A stretch of DNA of 64,000 nucleotides from Protula sp. h YS-2021 (Eukaryota > Annelida > Polychaeta > Sabellida > Serpulidae): contig OX457025.1 in the NCBI GenBank assembly GCA_949752745.1, forward strand, positions 100,880,439 through 100,944,438, read 5' to 3'. The translations under genes were made by a program, and so were the position numbers. Positions 33,871 through 44,119 of this stretch are shown here, piece by piece. The notes under the pieces were generated by a model that was given only the letters and a program-made list of their open reading frames with translations, had not been told where the DNA came from and ran no database searches. The stretch's first letter is position 1, and each line of letters begins with the position of its first letter.

Positions 33871-34635
33871 ACCCGGCGATCGGGCGACCTTTTTCTTTCT
33901 CGAAAAAGTTTTACAATGTCGGTGACCCGAAAATGGCCCAATTTTTTTTTTTGCAAAATGTGATTTAATGGTATACAATACCTATTGTGATGTAAGTATG
34001 ACGTACGTAATATCAATATTAGTTGCTATCTGGAAAGTTTTAAGTATTTCTTAAAAATTATAAAGCAGTAATTGATGGATATTTCAAAACGACATCTTTT
34101 GCGAAAAAGTCTTGGGATTTCTTTCAATAAAAGTCCGAACCGCCGGAGAGGTTGGCTGTTGAACATCAACGAAAGCAGGTGGGTAAATTCCCCCGTACGC
34201 ACCATGGGTATCTCTCAGTTTTTACTGACGTGATAAAGCATTTCTTTAAGTTAAAAAAAAACTACAGATTGCGCACTATCCAACATACATATATAAACAA
34301 AGTTAATGATGCATGGACCACGTTACAGTTGTGAAAAGCCTATATTTTATTCACGAATTTTTACTCCTGTTCACCACGTTTCTGTTAATGCAATGTTCGT
34401 ACAAATTGTATGTTGATTCCAGTGATTAGAAAAGGGGAAAATAGAATGTAAACTGAAGTAATTTTGATAAACTAGTCAAGGAAAGTGAAGTCTTTGAGTA
34501 ATTTTTTCTAAAATGTAATTAACCAAATATGATGGCCACAGCAATGTTCGGAGTAATGTTTTGAATGCTGTGAGGTTGAGCTCTTGTAGGGGTTGTGTCC
34601 GTCTTTTGTTTGACCAATATATGTTCTTAAAAGAA
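33764..34635. other. Intergenic DNA, no gene seen
   Basis: Contains a (TA)n tract at 33836-33867 and AT-rich unique DNA. Confidence 0.45.
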
Positions 34636-34639
34636 TGAG

Positions 34640-34872
34640 TGCGAGGTGGTGCCTGATGTAATGTGAGGTGGTGCCTGATGTAATCTGAGGTGGTGCCTGA
34701 TTTAATCTGAGGTGGTGCCTGATGTAATATGAAGTGGTGCCTTATGGAATCGGACGTGGTGTCATGTAATCTGAGGTGGTGCCTGATGTAATGTGAAGTG
34801 GTGCCTGATGTAATATGAAGTGGTGCCTGATGGAATCTGAGGTGGTGCCTGATGGAATCTGAGGTGGTGTCT
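34640..34872 (-). repeat. 22-bp minisatellite, about 11 copies
   Basis: The plus-strand unit is GAGGTGGTGCCTGATGTAAT(CT/GT/AT). On the minus strand a His/Pro/Gln-rich 22-residue period is open, which is incidental. Confidence 0.9.
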
Positions 34873-35565
34873 ACTGTACTGTCCTGGTCTAGGTTTAGAG
34901 AAGAAACTAATAAAAAAGTAATACGCAACAAGAAATAAAAACAAACGCACGGTGCTGGGTGGCGTCAGGACAGCGAAGGTTTGGGTTCATTGTCTCGACC
35001 GTATCCTTGCTGGATCAGGAAGTGGTGGACATCTTGGCCAAAAAGTGACTTCCAGTAGCGCAACGTCTGTAATAATTTTATCGAATGTTTTTTTTTTTGT
35101 TTGTTTGTTTGTTTGTTTGTTTTTTTTTAAATAAGATTCAATTATTTTGCTTGTTTCCAACAGCGTAGAATAAACTGTAATATCTTTATCATGGCCATTG
35201 TATTGATGTGATTACTCAGGATGTACTCTGCAAACCGTTATCAGGCGACGGTATCTGTGATCCAGACAAAATGCTGCAGTAAGAGTCTTAACGAAGAACG
35301 TTTTGTGTTATTTTTTCGCGTAATGAATGTATGAATGTTGTTGTTTTTTTAAATGCTGTACTGTAAGATTTAGTCTGCTCTGCAGGTGCAGAAAATGCTT
35401 CGAGTACAATTTTGTTTCTATTCGCTGTAGCAATAAATACTTTTTACTAGGAATAAACAATGTACCCACGATGAACGTGTTCTCTTATTGAGTTGATACG
35501 AAATGTACATCGATTTTACAAATGATTAATGAAAAAAAAGAAGATCCTGTTTCTGAATTGTTGAA
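34873..35565. other. Intergenic DNA, no gene seen
   Basis: T-rich (35083-35130, GTTT repeats) and AT-rich sequence without coding signals. Confidence 0.45.
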
Positions 35566-35955
35566 TTTTTTAGTCCCCCGCCCCCGCGCAGCGCGGAGCG
35601 GGGGACTCCTGAAACGGGCCTCGTTCGTCCTTCCGTTTGTCTGTCCGTCCGTATGTCCCCATCTATAGTGGTAAGTTTGTACACGCCATATCTCAGTAAC
35701 TAATATAGTGATTTCATTTCTTCCTTGCATCGAGAGAGAACATATATTGGAGGTGTGCAATGCGAAGTTATTTTTGTTTTTTCTTAAAAAATTAAAAAAT
35801 TGCCAGATTTTTGAAATCTCATCAAAATGTGTAATATCTCCGATCTATAGCGGTAGTTTTGTAAGCTCCATATCTCAGTAATTAATACAGTGATTTCATT
35901 TCTTTCTTGCATCGATCGGGAGCGCAGATGTGCAACACAAGATGTTTTTTTCAAT
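35566..35955 (+). repeat. Dispersed repeat with GC hairpin and ATCTCAGTAACT motif
   Basis: Starts with a hairpin AGTCCCCCGCCCCCGCGC / GCGGAGCGGGGGACT (35572-35607), then TCCGTCCGTATGTCC-type sequence. Two copies follow (35690-35760 and 35868-35935) of a ~70-bp module with CCATATCTCAGTAA(C/T)TAATA, GTGATTTCATTTCTT and TTGCATCGA. Modules of the same kind recur at 55985-56640. This is a typical highly dispersed invertebrate repeat. Confidence 0.7.
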
Positions 35956-36275
35956 TTCGCCACAAGTTTGGGAATCGTCTGTTACTAATTGTACGTGATA
36001 TACCAGACAAAATTGACTGCCATTCTTGACAGATATCCATTGCAGATCATACATTGGAGCTCAATGAACTGTGGTTATTTGTCGCCTTTTTCCAAAATAA
36101 ATTCCCTTTGTTACTCGCAATTTAGAAAAGAACTGTTCATTTCAAAGACCGGAGGGGGGGGGGGGCGGGACTTAGTTCACCAGTTCACTGGTATCCTTGT
36201 TGTAATTTATTCTTCATAGCCTTTTTTTTAGCCCAGCTGACTTTGTGGGTCCAGCCTAGTGCCATCCCTTTTTAT
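35956..36275. other. Intergenic DNA, no gene seen
   Basis: Unique sequence with a poly-G tract at 36153-36164. Confidence 0.4.
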
Positions 36276-36279
36276 CCGC

Positions 36280-36490
36280 TGTTCGTGTGTGTACATGCCT
36301 ATGTACGTGCGCAGATACATGCGTATGTGCGTGAGCATGTACCTGCGTTTGTGCGTACGTGCCTGCATAAATCCGTACATATGTGCGTGCGTGTGTGCCT
36401 GCATATATGAGTGCGTATGTGTGTGTGTGCGTACGTGTGTGCATGTGCGTTCGTATGAGTGTATGTGAGTGTGTGTGTGTGTGTGTGCAG
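36280..36490 (+). repeat. Degenerate GTGCGTATGT-type microsatellite
   Basis: TG-rich array with TGCGT(A/G)(C/T)GT words. The same composition resumes at 37013-37078, so the MITE between was inserted into it. Confidence 0.85.
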
Positions 36491-36496
36491 TAGCTG

Positions 36497-37013
36497 GACG
36501 GGTGCCGCGGGGACAAGTACCGCGGGGACAAGTGCCACGGGGACAAGCGCCGCGGGGACCAAAATGTTTTAGTCAATAAAAAGAAACAAAATAGCTATTC
36601 ACTGAATCGTTTTCGAGTTAGGTGCAATTAAGGTTTGCTACTTTTGCAACTTTTGAAGTGTGCAGTTATTGTTGTTGATTGGTTTTGTGTAAAGTGCAAT
36701 TAATCTCTGGTGGATTTACTTACGAAGTTTGCAATTCAGATTGCGAATTATCTTTCTACACAAATTGCAATCAGCATTCCCCTAAGACCGACCGATCTGC
36801 AGATCCATCAGCCTTTCTGTCAAATAAAGTTTTACAGTTAAAATTGTATTTTATTTCTTTTCTAAATAAAATTTTTCAAAACTTGAATTGGTCCCCGCTG
36901 CGCTTGTCCTCCGCGGCACTTGTCCCCGCGACACTTGTCCTACCGCGGCGCTTGTCCTCCACGGCACTTGTCCTACCGCGGCGCTTGTCCCCGCGGCACT
37001 TGTCCTAGACCCG
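36497..37013. mobile_element. GC-ended MITE-like element within the TG microsatellite
   Basis: The ends are inverted repeats built from 15-bp units TGCCGCGGGGACAAG (36503-36560) and their complements (36890-37007), bounded by ACGGG/CCCGT. The centre (about 330 bp) is AT-rich, with TTTAGTCAATAAAAAG and TTTTCTAAATAAAATTTTTC. The right end carries more units than the left. No coding capacity is present. Confidence 0.65.
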
Positions 37014-37388
37014 TGTGTGCTTATCTGTGTCCTCGCATGTGTGTGTACGCATATGTGCGTGCGTATGTGTGTGTGTCAAACTATTTTTCAAAATGCTAAG
37101 GTTCCAAGACCATTAATTTTGTACAAATGTGATGGTTCTTCAAAAGTTCTCCCTTAATTTTAGTAGTTGACCTCAATTTGGTAGAATGACAGCCCTTTGA
37201 AAATTTTCTTTGCTCAAGTGTCAAAACGTGCTACTGCAGATTGAACAGTGGTAGGTGTCTTAGATGAGCGCATGACTGCATGCAACGGGAGGGAGGGAGG
37301 GGAAGAGGGGGGTGGTTGGCGAGACAGCCGGAACGGGGTGGTTAGATGAGCGCATGGCTGCATGAGACGGGAGGGAGCGGAAGGTTTT
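37014..37388. other. TG tract and short duplication
   Basis: The TG microsatellite continues to 37078. A ~75-bp segment starting TTAGATGAGCGCATG is duplicated (37259-37335 and 37340-37388). Confidence 0.5.
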
Positions 37389-37389
37389 T

Positions 37390-37461
<72 letters not shown>
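37389..37461 (+). repeat. (CT)n microsatellite, about 35 repeats
   Basis: An essentially pure CT run. It is homopyrimidine and potentially triplex-forming. Confidence 0.97.
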
Positions 37462-37462
<1 letters not shown>

Positions 37463-38375
37463 AAAAATTGGTTGTTTTCGGCGATTTAAGCTTTGACAGA
37501 GCAGAAAACAAAAATAAAGTTTTTTAGAAGAGACAACATATGTCTTTCCTGTAAGAAAACACATTGTTTCCACACTAGTCACAGGCTGCAACGCGATATT
37601 TAATCTAAGTGCCCCCCCCCCCCCGCCCATCTCCCGGTTCTTTGCCCTCTACCTTTCCAACCCGAAGTAACATTTGTGTCGGACGTTTCTTTTTAAGATT
37701 TATTAAAACATATTTTATTCTACAAAATTCAAAATAATTCGAAATTCGCAAAGCACATTGACCACGTTAAATTCTTCTAACACACTGTTGACGGGCAAAC
37801 GATACCGCACGCCCGGATTGCACCATACTCTAGCTTCTGTTGCTGAACGTACAGAAACCGTTCAAACTAGACCGTTTTCGCTTCCGAGTAACGAAAATTA
37901 CACTTGGAGCCAAAAAATTCGAAACACTTCGAAAATTCAATATTGTTTAAAAATCGTGTCAAAAGCCGTGCCAGCTGCTTCAAAACTCAAAGCGGCACAG
38001 ATTTTGACAAGTTATATTCCATTAAAAATTCCGACGTATAGAAAAAGTCGATTTGACATCGATTTGATTCTGGGTTGGAATTTGGCTCTAACTGGTCGCC
38101 ACCACAGATCACCTTCTTTGGCACAACGTTGAATAGGCGTTTGACAAGCAACGGTGTGTAGACGTCCATTATGCTACACTTTCGCCACCTTAAGTCTAGT
38201 TGTAAGTTTGTTTGATCACATGTGCGACCATAGACCAACGCCTAATCAAGGCTTTTAAGATCCATTAAACGTACTGATTTTCGTTGCTGAAAACCCAACT
38301 TTATTCGACACTCAGTTAAGGTCTCTGACGCAACGTTGAGTAATCTACGTTATATGTGTATGTGGATATATAAAA
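37462..38375. other. Intergenic DNA, no supported gene
   Basis: A 124-codon plus-strand frame at 37758-38132 has no recognisable domain. Its end overlaps ACGTC-family dispersed words (CAACGTTGAATAGGCG at 38124 and TGTAGACGTCC at 38157), so I do not call it a gene. Confidence 0.4.
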
Positions 38376-39260
38376 AAAAGGACGAACGGCTGCTCGCACA
38401 AATTCATGTAACCCTTGCAAGCCAAAGGCTTGTCAAGCGTTAAAAAACGCAGTCGTGTTACCACTCACAGGAAATTTTAGCCTGGCACTGGTTATGGCTG
38501 GTTGCTTTGAAAATTGACGAAAATCAGGACATAGAGAATGGGATGTTTCTACCACCTATTTTGGAAATATATTCATGAAAATTGACTTAATGCGTATCCT
38601 GTGTTTCCGGATGATCCAAGGTGCACTTTGACGGAGCGATCACTACTATTTCTTATGACTGTCACTGTCTAAACGGTGATGTGATTATATATGTATATAT
38701 ATATATAACATTTGTTTATGTGTCACTCTCCCAATGTCTAAACGAGAAGCTCATTCCGCTAACGAAATGTTAAACACTTGACAAAAATTAAAACGCAAAA
38801 ATACTCCCTTCAGTGGGTTATTTTTTGAATAATATATTGCAAACAACACAGCTTGAATACGTCTTCTAAGCCGAGTAGTGTTTGGTTGTTGTTGACTTGA
38901 AGTTTTATTGACTGGTCAGGCAAACGCCTTGTTATCTATTTACGCAGTGAGAGCTCGCACAAAGCTCACTGGGCAAATGTGTATTCTGTGCTGTCGTTAA
39001 ATGCTACGCATTTACTTGCAAAAAAATACACTCTTTTCACATAGCGTTTTAAGAAAGAAAACGAAAATAAAAAAGTGACATGCACATGTTCAGATCAAGC
39101 TCTTCATAAGTCCCAAGTTTCATGGTCGTAGGGCCCATAGTGTCCGAGAAGAAGACACAAAAAATCTGAAAAACTGTCAAGAAGGAAAAAAAGGACGAAT
39201 TTTGCTCGCACAAATTCATATATCCCTTGCAAGCCAAAGGCTTGTCAAGTGTTAATTAAC
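38376..39260. repeat. Two copies of a dispersed CAAGCCAAAGGCTTGTCAAG repeat
   Basis: 38383-38446 and 39185-39257 share AAAAAGGACGAA, GCTCGCACAAATTCAT, CCCTTGCAAGCCAAAGGCTT and GTCAAG(C/T)GTTAA, in the same orientation. A related TTAAACACTTGACAA lies at about 38769-38785. The DNA between is AT-rich, with a (TA)n tract at 38690-38707, and has no gene. Confidence 0.6.
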
Positions 39261-39354
39261 TCTGTGGAAAATTCAGCTGCAAATTCCGCCCCAAGAAAAA
39301 AAGATAAATAAAAATCCGGAAAAGTTATCTGGTGGTGAAATGGTCGGTTTTTCG

Positions 39355-39480
39355 TTTTGCTGATGGCCATATGGCCGGTGGTCTTTTGTCCGGTGGTCAT
39401 ATGACCGGTGGTCTATTGTCCGGTGGTCATATGACCGGTGTTCTTTTGTCCGGTGGTCTTTTGTCCGGTGGCTATATATC
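39355..39480 (+). repeat. ~30-bp minisatellite with GGTCATATGACC palindromes
   Basis: The repeat alternates GGTGGTCATATGACC and GGTGGTCTTTTGTCC about four times. The minus frame reads as His/Arg-rich repeats and is incidental. Confidence 0.85.
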
Positions 39481-39485
39481 ACTGG

Positions 39486-39855
39486 TTGTCATTTGACATT
39501 TGTCATACCCGTTTTTTTTGCCATGTAGACTTCCATAATCATCAAAAACGTTAAAATGTTTCCTTGGAAGAATAAAATATAATAACGCCATAAGCATTAC
39601 TTGACGTTATATCGTAAAATCTTGTAACAAATGGGTGGATAATTATTCGTGAACCCGAAGTGGCATTTATAATGCACAAACAACTTAATAGCAAGTGTGG
39701 AGGTCAGAATCCTCGTAACGTTGGGGATCAGCATCCCCGCTGAGTAATTTGCTGTTCAGCCTGACGGCAAAGGAGGTGTACACAGCACATACGCGCAAAA
39801 TTTGGTCACTCTTTGTCAGCGGGGGAGAAATCAATAGCCAGTGCTATTAGACGTA
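39486..39855. other. Intergenic DNA, no gene seen
   Basis: AT-rich unique sequence with no motif-bearing frame. Confidence 0.4.
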
Positions 39856-40315
39856 TCATAGCGTGTGCTTGCCTTATAATGGGCTTCAATGGAAAAAATT
39901 CAATGCTCATTTTGTGCATATAAAATGTTGATAAATTTCTTAAAAAATTGAGGTGGACCACCTAACTAAATATGCTACGTTATGTCTCTGCCAAATGTAG
40001 TAGTTTCAGCTCTAACCGTCCCAAAGCAGTTCGCGTGACAAGGTTATGGCCGAGAAAACGGCATAGGCGCAGCTACCGGGGGGACTGGGGGCCTCAGCCC
40101 CCCCCCCCCCACACTTTTAAGTGTGGTGGCCATAGTTTTCTTCGGCCCCCCTCCGTTACGAAAGTTCGCCCTCCCCCCAAGTTGTGAAAACGTGGCTACG
40201 TCAATGTGAACGAATAACAAGCATCACCTTACTGAATCGTACGAATTCAATGAACTATAGGGAATGATAATCCCCAAGTGCCAATATAGCTTATCCTATC
40301 CTATCCTAAAGCAGA
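39856..40315 (+). repeat. Dispersed repeat, copy related to 13190-13690
   Basis: Collinear with the copy at 13 kb, but here carrying a C-tract insertion (40095-40105) and ending in a TATCC tandem tail (40293-40306). A short simple-sequence tail suggests a non-LTR/SINE-like or Helitron-like origin, which I cannot settle. Confidence 0.55.
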
Positions 40316-40401
40316 GCGTTCTGGGTAAACTGCGTTCTTCGCTACTTTTTTTTTACTCGACGAACAATATATAAAATACAAATAACGTACATCGGAGGCA
40401 C

Positions 40402-41094
40402 TTAAGGAGCAAACAAATCTCTCCAAAACGATACCCTTTCGCAGGGTTGAATAGCTGTAATTGGGGAGGGGTGGGGAGAGGTGACGCTGGCGAGTATGTG
40501 CTTCATTTGTCCTGGCTGTTTTCTCGATCCGCCTATCTCACGGTCCAGTATCTCCAAGTGATCGACCACTCCCGAAAGCATAGAGAGATATGGATTCCTG
40601 TGACATGTGATTGTGTGAGACCGTGAAGGTGACGAGAGTGAAAGTGAGAGTGAAAGTAGCGTGTGAGGCTGAGAGCTGTCGAGACTGCTTCCACGAGCTT
40701 CTTCACACGGCTGCTGATATACGAAGCAGTGAGAGTCGAAGTGCCTGTGAAAACGGTGATTGGACGGCAAGCTAGCCCAGGCATGTCCACTTAGCAGCCG
40801 CAGTATAAAAAGCCGATTGTCGAAGTCTGCGGCTTCTGGGCTTGCATCCGGAACGACGTGTAGATCAGGTTCGGGCAAGGCCTTCTCCATGATGAAATTG
40901 TGGGTACCGTAGAAGGAGCCGAAACGCATGCTTATCGTTGTGAGGATGCGGCGCGTATCGCTGTTGATACGCGCTCTATGATGCGGACCGCGTAGCGACA
41001 TCATCACTGTAATGATGCGGCACAAGGAGGGATGTACGACGTGGACGTCACCTGCGACCCACCTGACCTTACCGAGTAGCTCTAAAGCTCTCAT
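40402..41094 (-). CDS. Hypothetical 230-codon frame, uncertain
   Basis: A continuous, mostly non-repetitive frame. It contains a Ser/Leu-rich stretch (LLSLSLSLSSPSRS) and no recognisable domain, signal peptide or polyadenylation signal. Local GC content is higher than in the surroundings, which by itself makes long chance frames more likely. It could be an exon of an unknown gene, a decayed transposon frame or chance. Confidence 0.2.
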   Translation of the reverse strand: MRALELLGKVRWVAGDVHVVHPSLCRIITVMMSLRGPHHRARINSDTRRILTTISMRFGSFYGTHNFIMEKALPEPDLHVVPDASPEAADFDNRLFILRLLSGHAWASLPSNHRFHRHFDSHCFVYQQPCEEARGSSLDSSQPHTLLSLSLSLSSPSRSHTITCHRNPYLSMLSGVVDHLEILDREIGGSRKQPGQMKHILASVTSPHPSPITAIQPCERVSFWRDLFAP

Positions 41095-41614
41095 TTCGAA
41101 ACGCGTTTGCTAGGGTTGGTAACCTAGCGGATAACTATATCCCGAGTCTCCTGTAGCTTACCCTGCGGGATTGAGAAGGTGTACATAATTCCCCTAACGG
41201 AGAGAAGCTTAGTGGGAGAAACACACTTCTCCCAGCTGATAGAGACATAGAGCGAAACTAGTGAATAAGGCATCTCATGTCATTCTTAGCTTATTTGATA
41301 TCTCATAGTCGTCGAGAGCAGAAGGCGGCTTCTATTCCCTGGCAGTAGTTGAAAAACGAGAGTTCTGGACCAAAAATTGGCGCCAAAATGACGTCACAGG
41401 GTGGTCCAGAACTCTCATGAGAGTTCTGGACCAGATGGTAATTGAAAGAGCGCGCGCCTGTATGAATGACGTCATAATGAGGTCATCATGACATCATTAG
41501 TCACGTGACATGTCAATCATGTGTCACGTGTCATATGTCACGTGTCATGTGTCAATCATGTGTTATGTAACTCCCACCGTATATGAGGAATATTTTCCCG
41601 ATCAATAACCTTCT

Positions 41615-41703
41615 GACCGGAATGGCTCAGTCGGTAGAGCATAGGACCCGTAATGCTGAAGCATGACCCGGAGGTCGGTGGTTCAAACCCAGCCTTCGGC
41701 ACT
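41615..41703 (+). repeat. tRNA-like sequence in the E3 left arm (Pol III boxes intact)
   Basis: A-box TGGCTCAGTCGGTAGAGC (41623-41640) and B-box GGTTCAAACCC (41680-41690) match consensus perfectly, with CCGTAA where a Thr-type CGT anticodon loop would be. The anticodon stem does not pair, about 13 extra bases separate it from the T-arm, and the acceptor stem is imperfect. So this is a tRNA-derived Pol III promoter, not a working tRNA. The copy in the right arm (48034-48119) differs by a few bases. Confidence 0.65.
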
Positions 41704-42188
41704 ACTTTCGATCGTATTATTACTCCTCAATATTCAGACCCCCCCCCCCGTCCTCAATATTCGGAGACCCCCCCGTCCTCAATCTTCGGAGACCCCCCCG
41801 TCCTCAATATTCGGAGACCCCCCCCCCGTCCTCAATATTCGGAGACCCCCCCCCCGTCCTCAATCTTCGGAGAGACCCCCCCCCCCCCAGGATGTGATTC
41901 AGCACTCCTATAAGAGCACATTGTATGTGCACATATGCATCATTCAAGCTCTGGCTGCCGTTGGATACACATGGGAAAACAGTTGCTCTTACCTGTACTG
42001 TTGAAGAACAAGTGAAGGATTGACTGGAATACACATAGGAGACGAAGTGAAACATTGACTATTCTTTGGAAAAAGGAAGTGAAACATTAGCTATTCATTG
42101 GAAAAGAGAAGTGAAAGATTTGGTTATTCTTTGGAAAAGGGAAGTGCAAGATTGGAAGACAAATTAACCAATGACTTGTGGTAAGTCA

Positions 42189-42221
<33 letters not shown>

Positions 42222-43659
42222 AGTTGAAGTGAATTCAAAACTTTGTAAAATGTTTTTTTTTTTTTTTTTTTTTTTTATTATTATTATTATTATGATAATA
42301 TTTAATTAGTCATATTTCAATGGTTCTAACCACACAGCATAGGAATAAGTACATGTGTACAGAGTGTGGGGAAACCGATCAATAAATTTTAGAGTGCACT
42401 CGTTCAGAGTGTGGAGGAAACCGATCGATAAAATTTCAGAGTGCACTCGTTCAGACCGTGGGAACGATCGATAAATTTGAAAACATCAAAGGCCTAGACC
42501 GTGGGAACGATCGATAAATTTGAAAACATCAAAGGCCTAGACCGTGGGAACGATCAATAAATTTCAGAGTGCACTAATTCAGAGCGTGGGAACGATCAAT
42601 AAATTTGAGAAGGAATGGGATTTTTCACAACTCTATGTTTTATGTTATAGTAGTTGGAAAATGACACTTCTAAAGCACATTTAACAAATGTAGGTTTTTA
42701 TAACATATAATATATAAAATAAGTTTGAACATTTTAGCATGCTACTTATTTAAATGTTCTAAAGTTATAGTAGTGGAAAAATGGTGGTTCTAGACCAACT
42801 TTAACAAATTTAGTTATTAACACCATATGATATATAAAATAAGTTTGAACATTTTAGCATGCTACTTATTTGAATATTCTAAAGTCATAGTAGTGGAAAA
42901 ATGATGGTTCTAGACCAACTTTAACAAATTTTGTTTTTTGACAAAATATGATGTATAAAATAAGTTTGAACATTTTACCATGGTGTAGTAGGGTAAAAAT
43001 AAGGGTTCTAGACCAACTTTAACAAATTTAGTTTTTAACACCATATGATATATAAAATAAGTTTGAACATTTTAGCACGCTACTTATTTGAATATTCTAA
43101 AGTCATAGTAGTGGAAAAATGGTGGTTCTAGACCAATTTTAACAAATTTTGTTTTTTGACAAAATATGATGTATAAAATAAGTTTGAACATTTTACCATG
43201 GTGTAGTAGGGTAAAAATAAGGGTTCTAGACCAACTTTAACAAATTTTTGTTTTTTTGACAACATATGATGTATAAAATAAGTTTGAACATTTTACCATG
43301 GTGTAGTAAGGTCAAAATCAGGGTTCTAAACCAACTTTAACAAATTTAGTTTTTTACACGTTTCAGACGATTCTACCACTTGGTTGGTTGGTTGATTGTT
43401 GGAAAATGAAAAGTGAAAATTGGATAGTTATGTAGGAAAACTGCGCCCATTCAAAAGACGTGTTCGAATGGCAAGCCCATTTTAAAGACGTGTTCGAATG
43501 GCAAGCCCATTTTAAAGACGTGTTCGAATGGCAAGCCCATTCAAAACACGTGTTCGAATGGCAAGCCCATTTTAAAGACGTGTTCGAATGGCAAGCCCAT
43601 TCAAAGAACGTTTTCGAATAATTTTTGAAAGATATTACGTCGTGGTATTGTTAAACAAA

Positions 43660-43872
43660 TTGTTCATCATGTTCAACAAGTTCAACATGTTCAACATGTT
43701 CAACATGTTCAACAAGTTCAACATGTTCAACATGTTCAACATGTTCAACTTGTTCAACATGTTCAACATGTTCAACATGTTCAACATGTTCAACTTGTTC
43801 AACATGTTCAACAAGTTCAACATGTTCAACATGTTGTTGTTCAACATGTTGTTGAACATGTTCAACAAGTTG
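43660..43872 (+). promoter_or_regulatory. Expanded decamer array, PC4-gene side of E3
   Basis: About 21 tandem units of TTCAACATG with CATG, CAAG or CTTG cores at a regular ~9-bp step, ending CATGTTGTTGAACATGTTCAACAAG. Nearly all cores are CWWG. The array abuts TATATAAA (43873-43880). On the zinc-finger side of the same element the array is reduced to about four units (46158-46205), so it expanded or contracted independently in each arm. Confidence 0.7.
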
Positions 43873-44119
43873 TATATAAAGCTATGTTTAAAGACTTTCT
43901 CATCATTTGAATAGTGTAGGTTGAACCGAAAGGATGTATAAATGCAACATTTGTTCGAAATCTTACAATTGGCTGCAAAGTCGCATATGGTAAAGTTATT
44001 TCTAAACATTTTAGGACATCATGTGTCCAACCTCGAGTGTGACAGCTCCCTATAGAGCATAAAAGGTACCTACCCTCAGACATAACGCACATTCCGTATC
44101 AAGATACTGAAGAGAGAAC
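43873..44119 (+). promoter_or_regulatory. PC4-gene upstream region: two TATA-like boxes and a 19-codon upstream frame
   Basis: TATATAAA (43873-43880) is the mirror copy of the zinc-finger TATA box. Sixty bases on, 43934-43993 is a short frame beginning with the zinc-finger protein's own first codons (MYKCNICSKSYNW...), cut off by a stop. A second TATA-like box, CATAAAAGG (44058-44066), stands about 54 bases before the PC4 start codon, at the spacing seen for the zinc-finger gene. The second box is the likelier PC4 promoter. Confidence 0.5.

Larger units (their letters stand above)
41344..43983 (+). repeat. E3 left terminal inverted repeat
   Basis: Order inward: ATTGGCGCCAAAATGACGTCA (E2F-like palindrome plus CRE) bracketed by GAGTTCTGGACC repeats (41360-41435); CACGTG/CACGTGAC repeats (41500-41560); tRNA-like sequence (41615-41703); CCTCAATATTCGGAGACCC minisatellite (41725-41890); poly-T tracts (42190-42275); CCGTGGGAACGATCGATAAA repeats (42350-42605); ~110-bp GGTTCTAGACCAACTTTAAC repeats (42640-43350); a 30-bp repeat with GTGTTCGAATGGCAAGCCCA (43440-43615); and a decamer array (43660-43870). 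The arm ends inside a copy of the zinc-finger gene's first codons. Confidence 0.9.

Noticed and set aside
37758..38132. 124-codon frame as a gene
   Set aside because: No domain, and its end lies in dispersed ACGTC-family sequence.
41615..41703. A functional tRNA-Thr gene in the E3 arm
   Set aside because: The anticodon stem is unpaired and extra bases disrupt the variable region.
41653..42004. Pro-rich frames in the E3 arms (and mirror at 47758-48081)
   Set aside because: They translate the CCTCAATATTCGGAGACCC minisatellite and tRNA-like sequence, and appear in both arms in different frames.
43660..43872. Heat-shock elements in the decamer arrays
   Set aside because: The HSE needs alternating nGAAn units with a two-base gap between GAA and TTC; here GAA and TTC are four bases apart, which fits the p53-type decamer instead.
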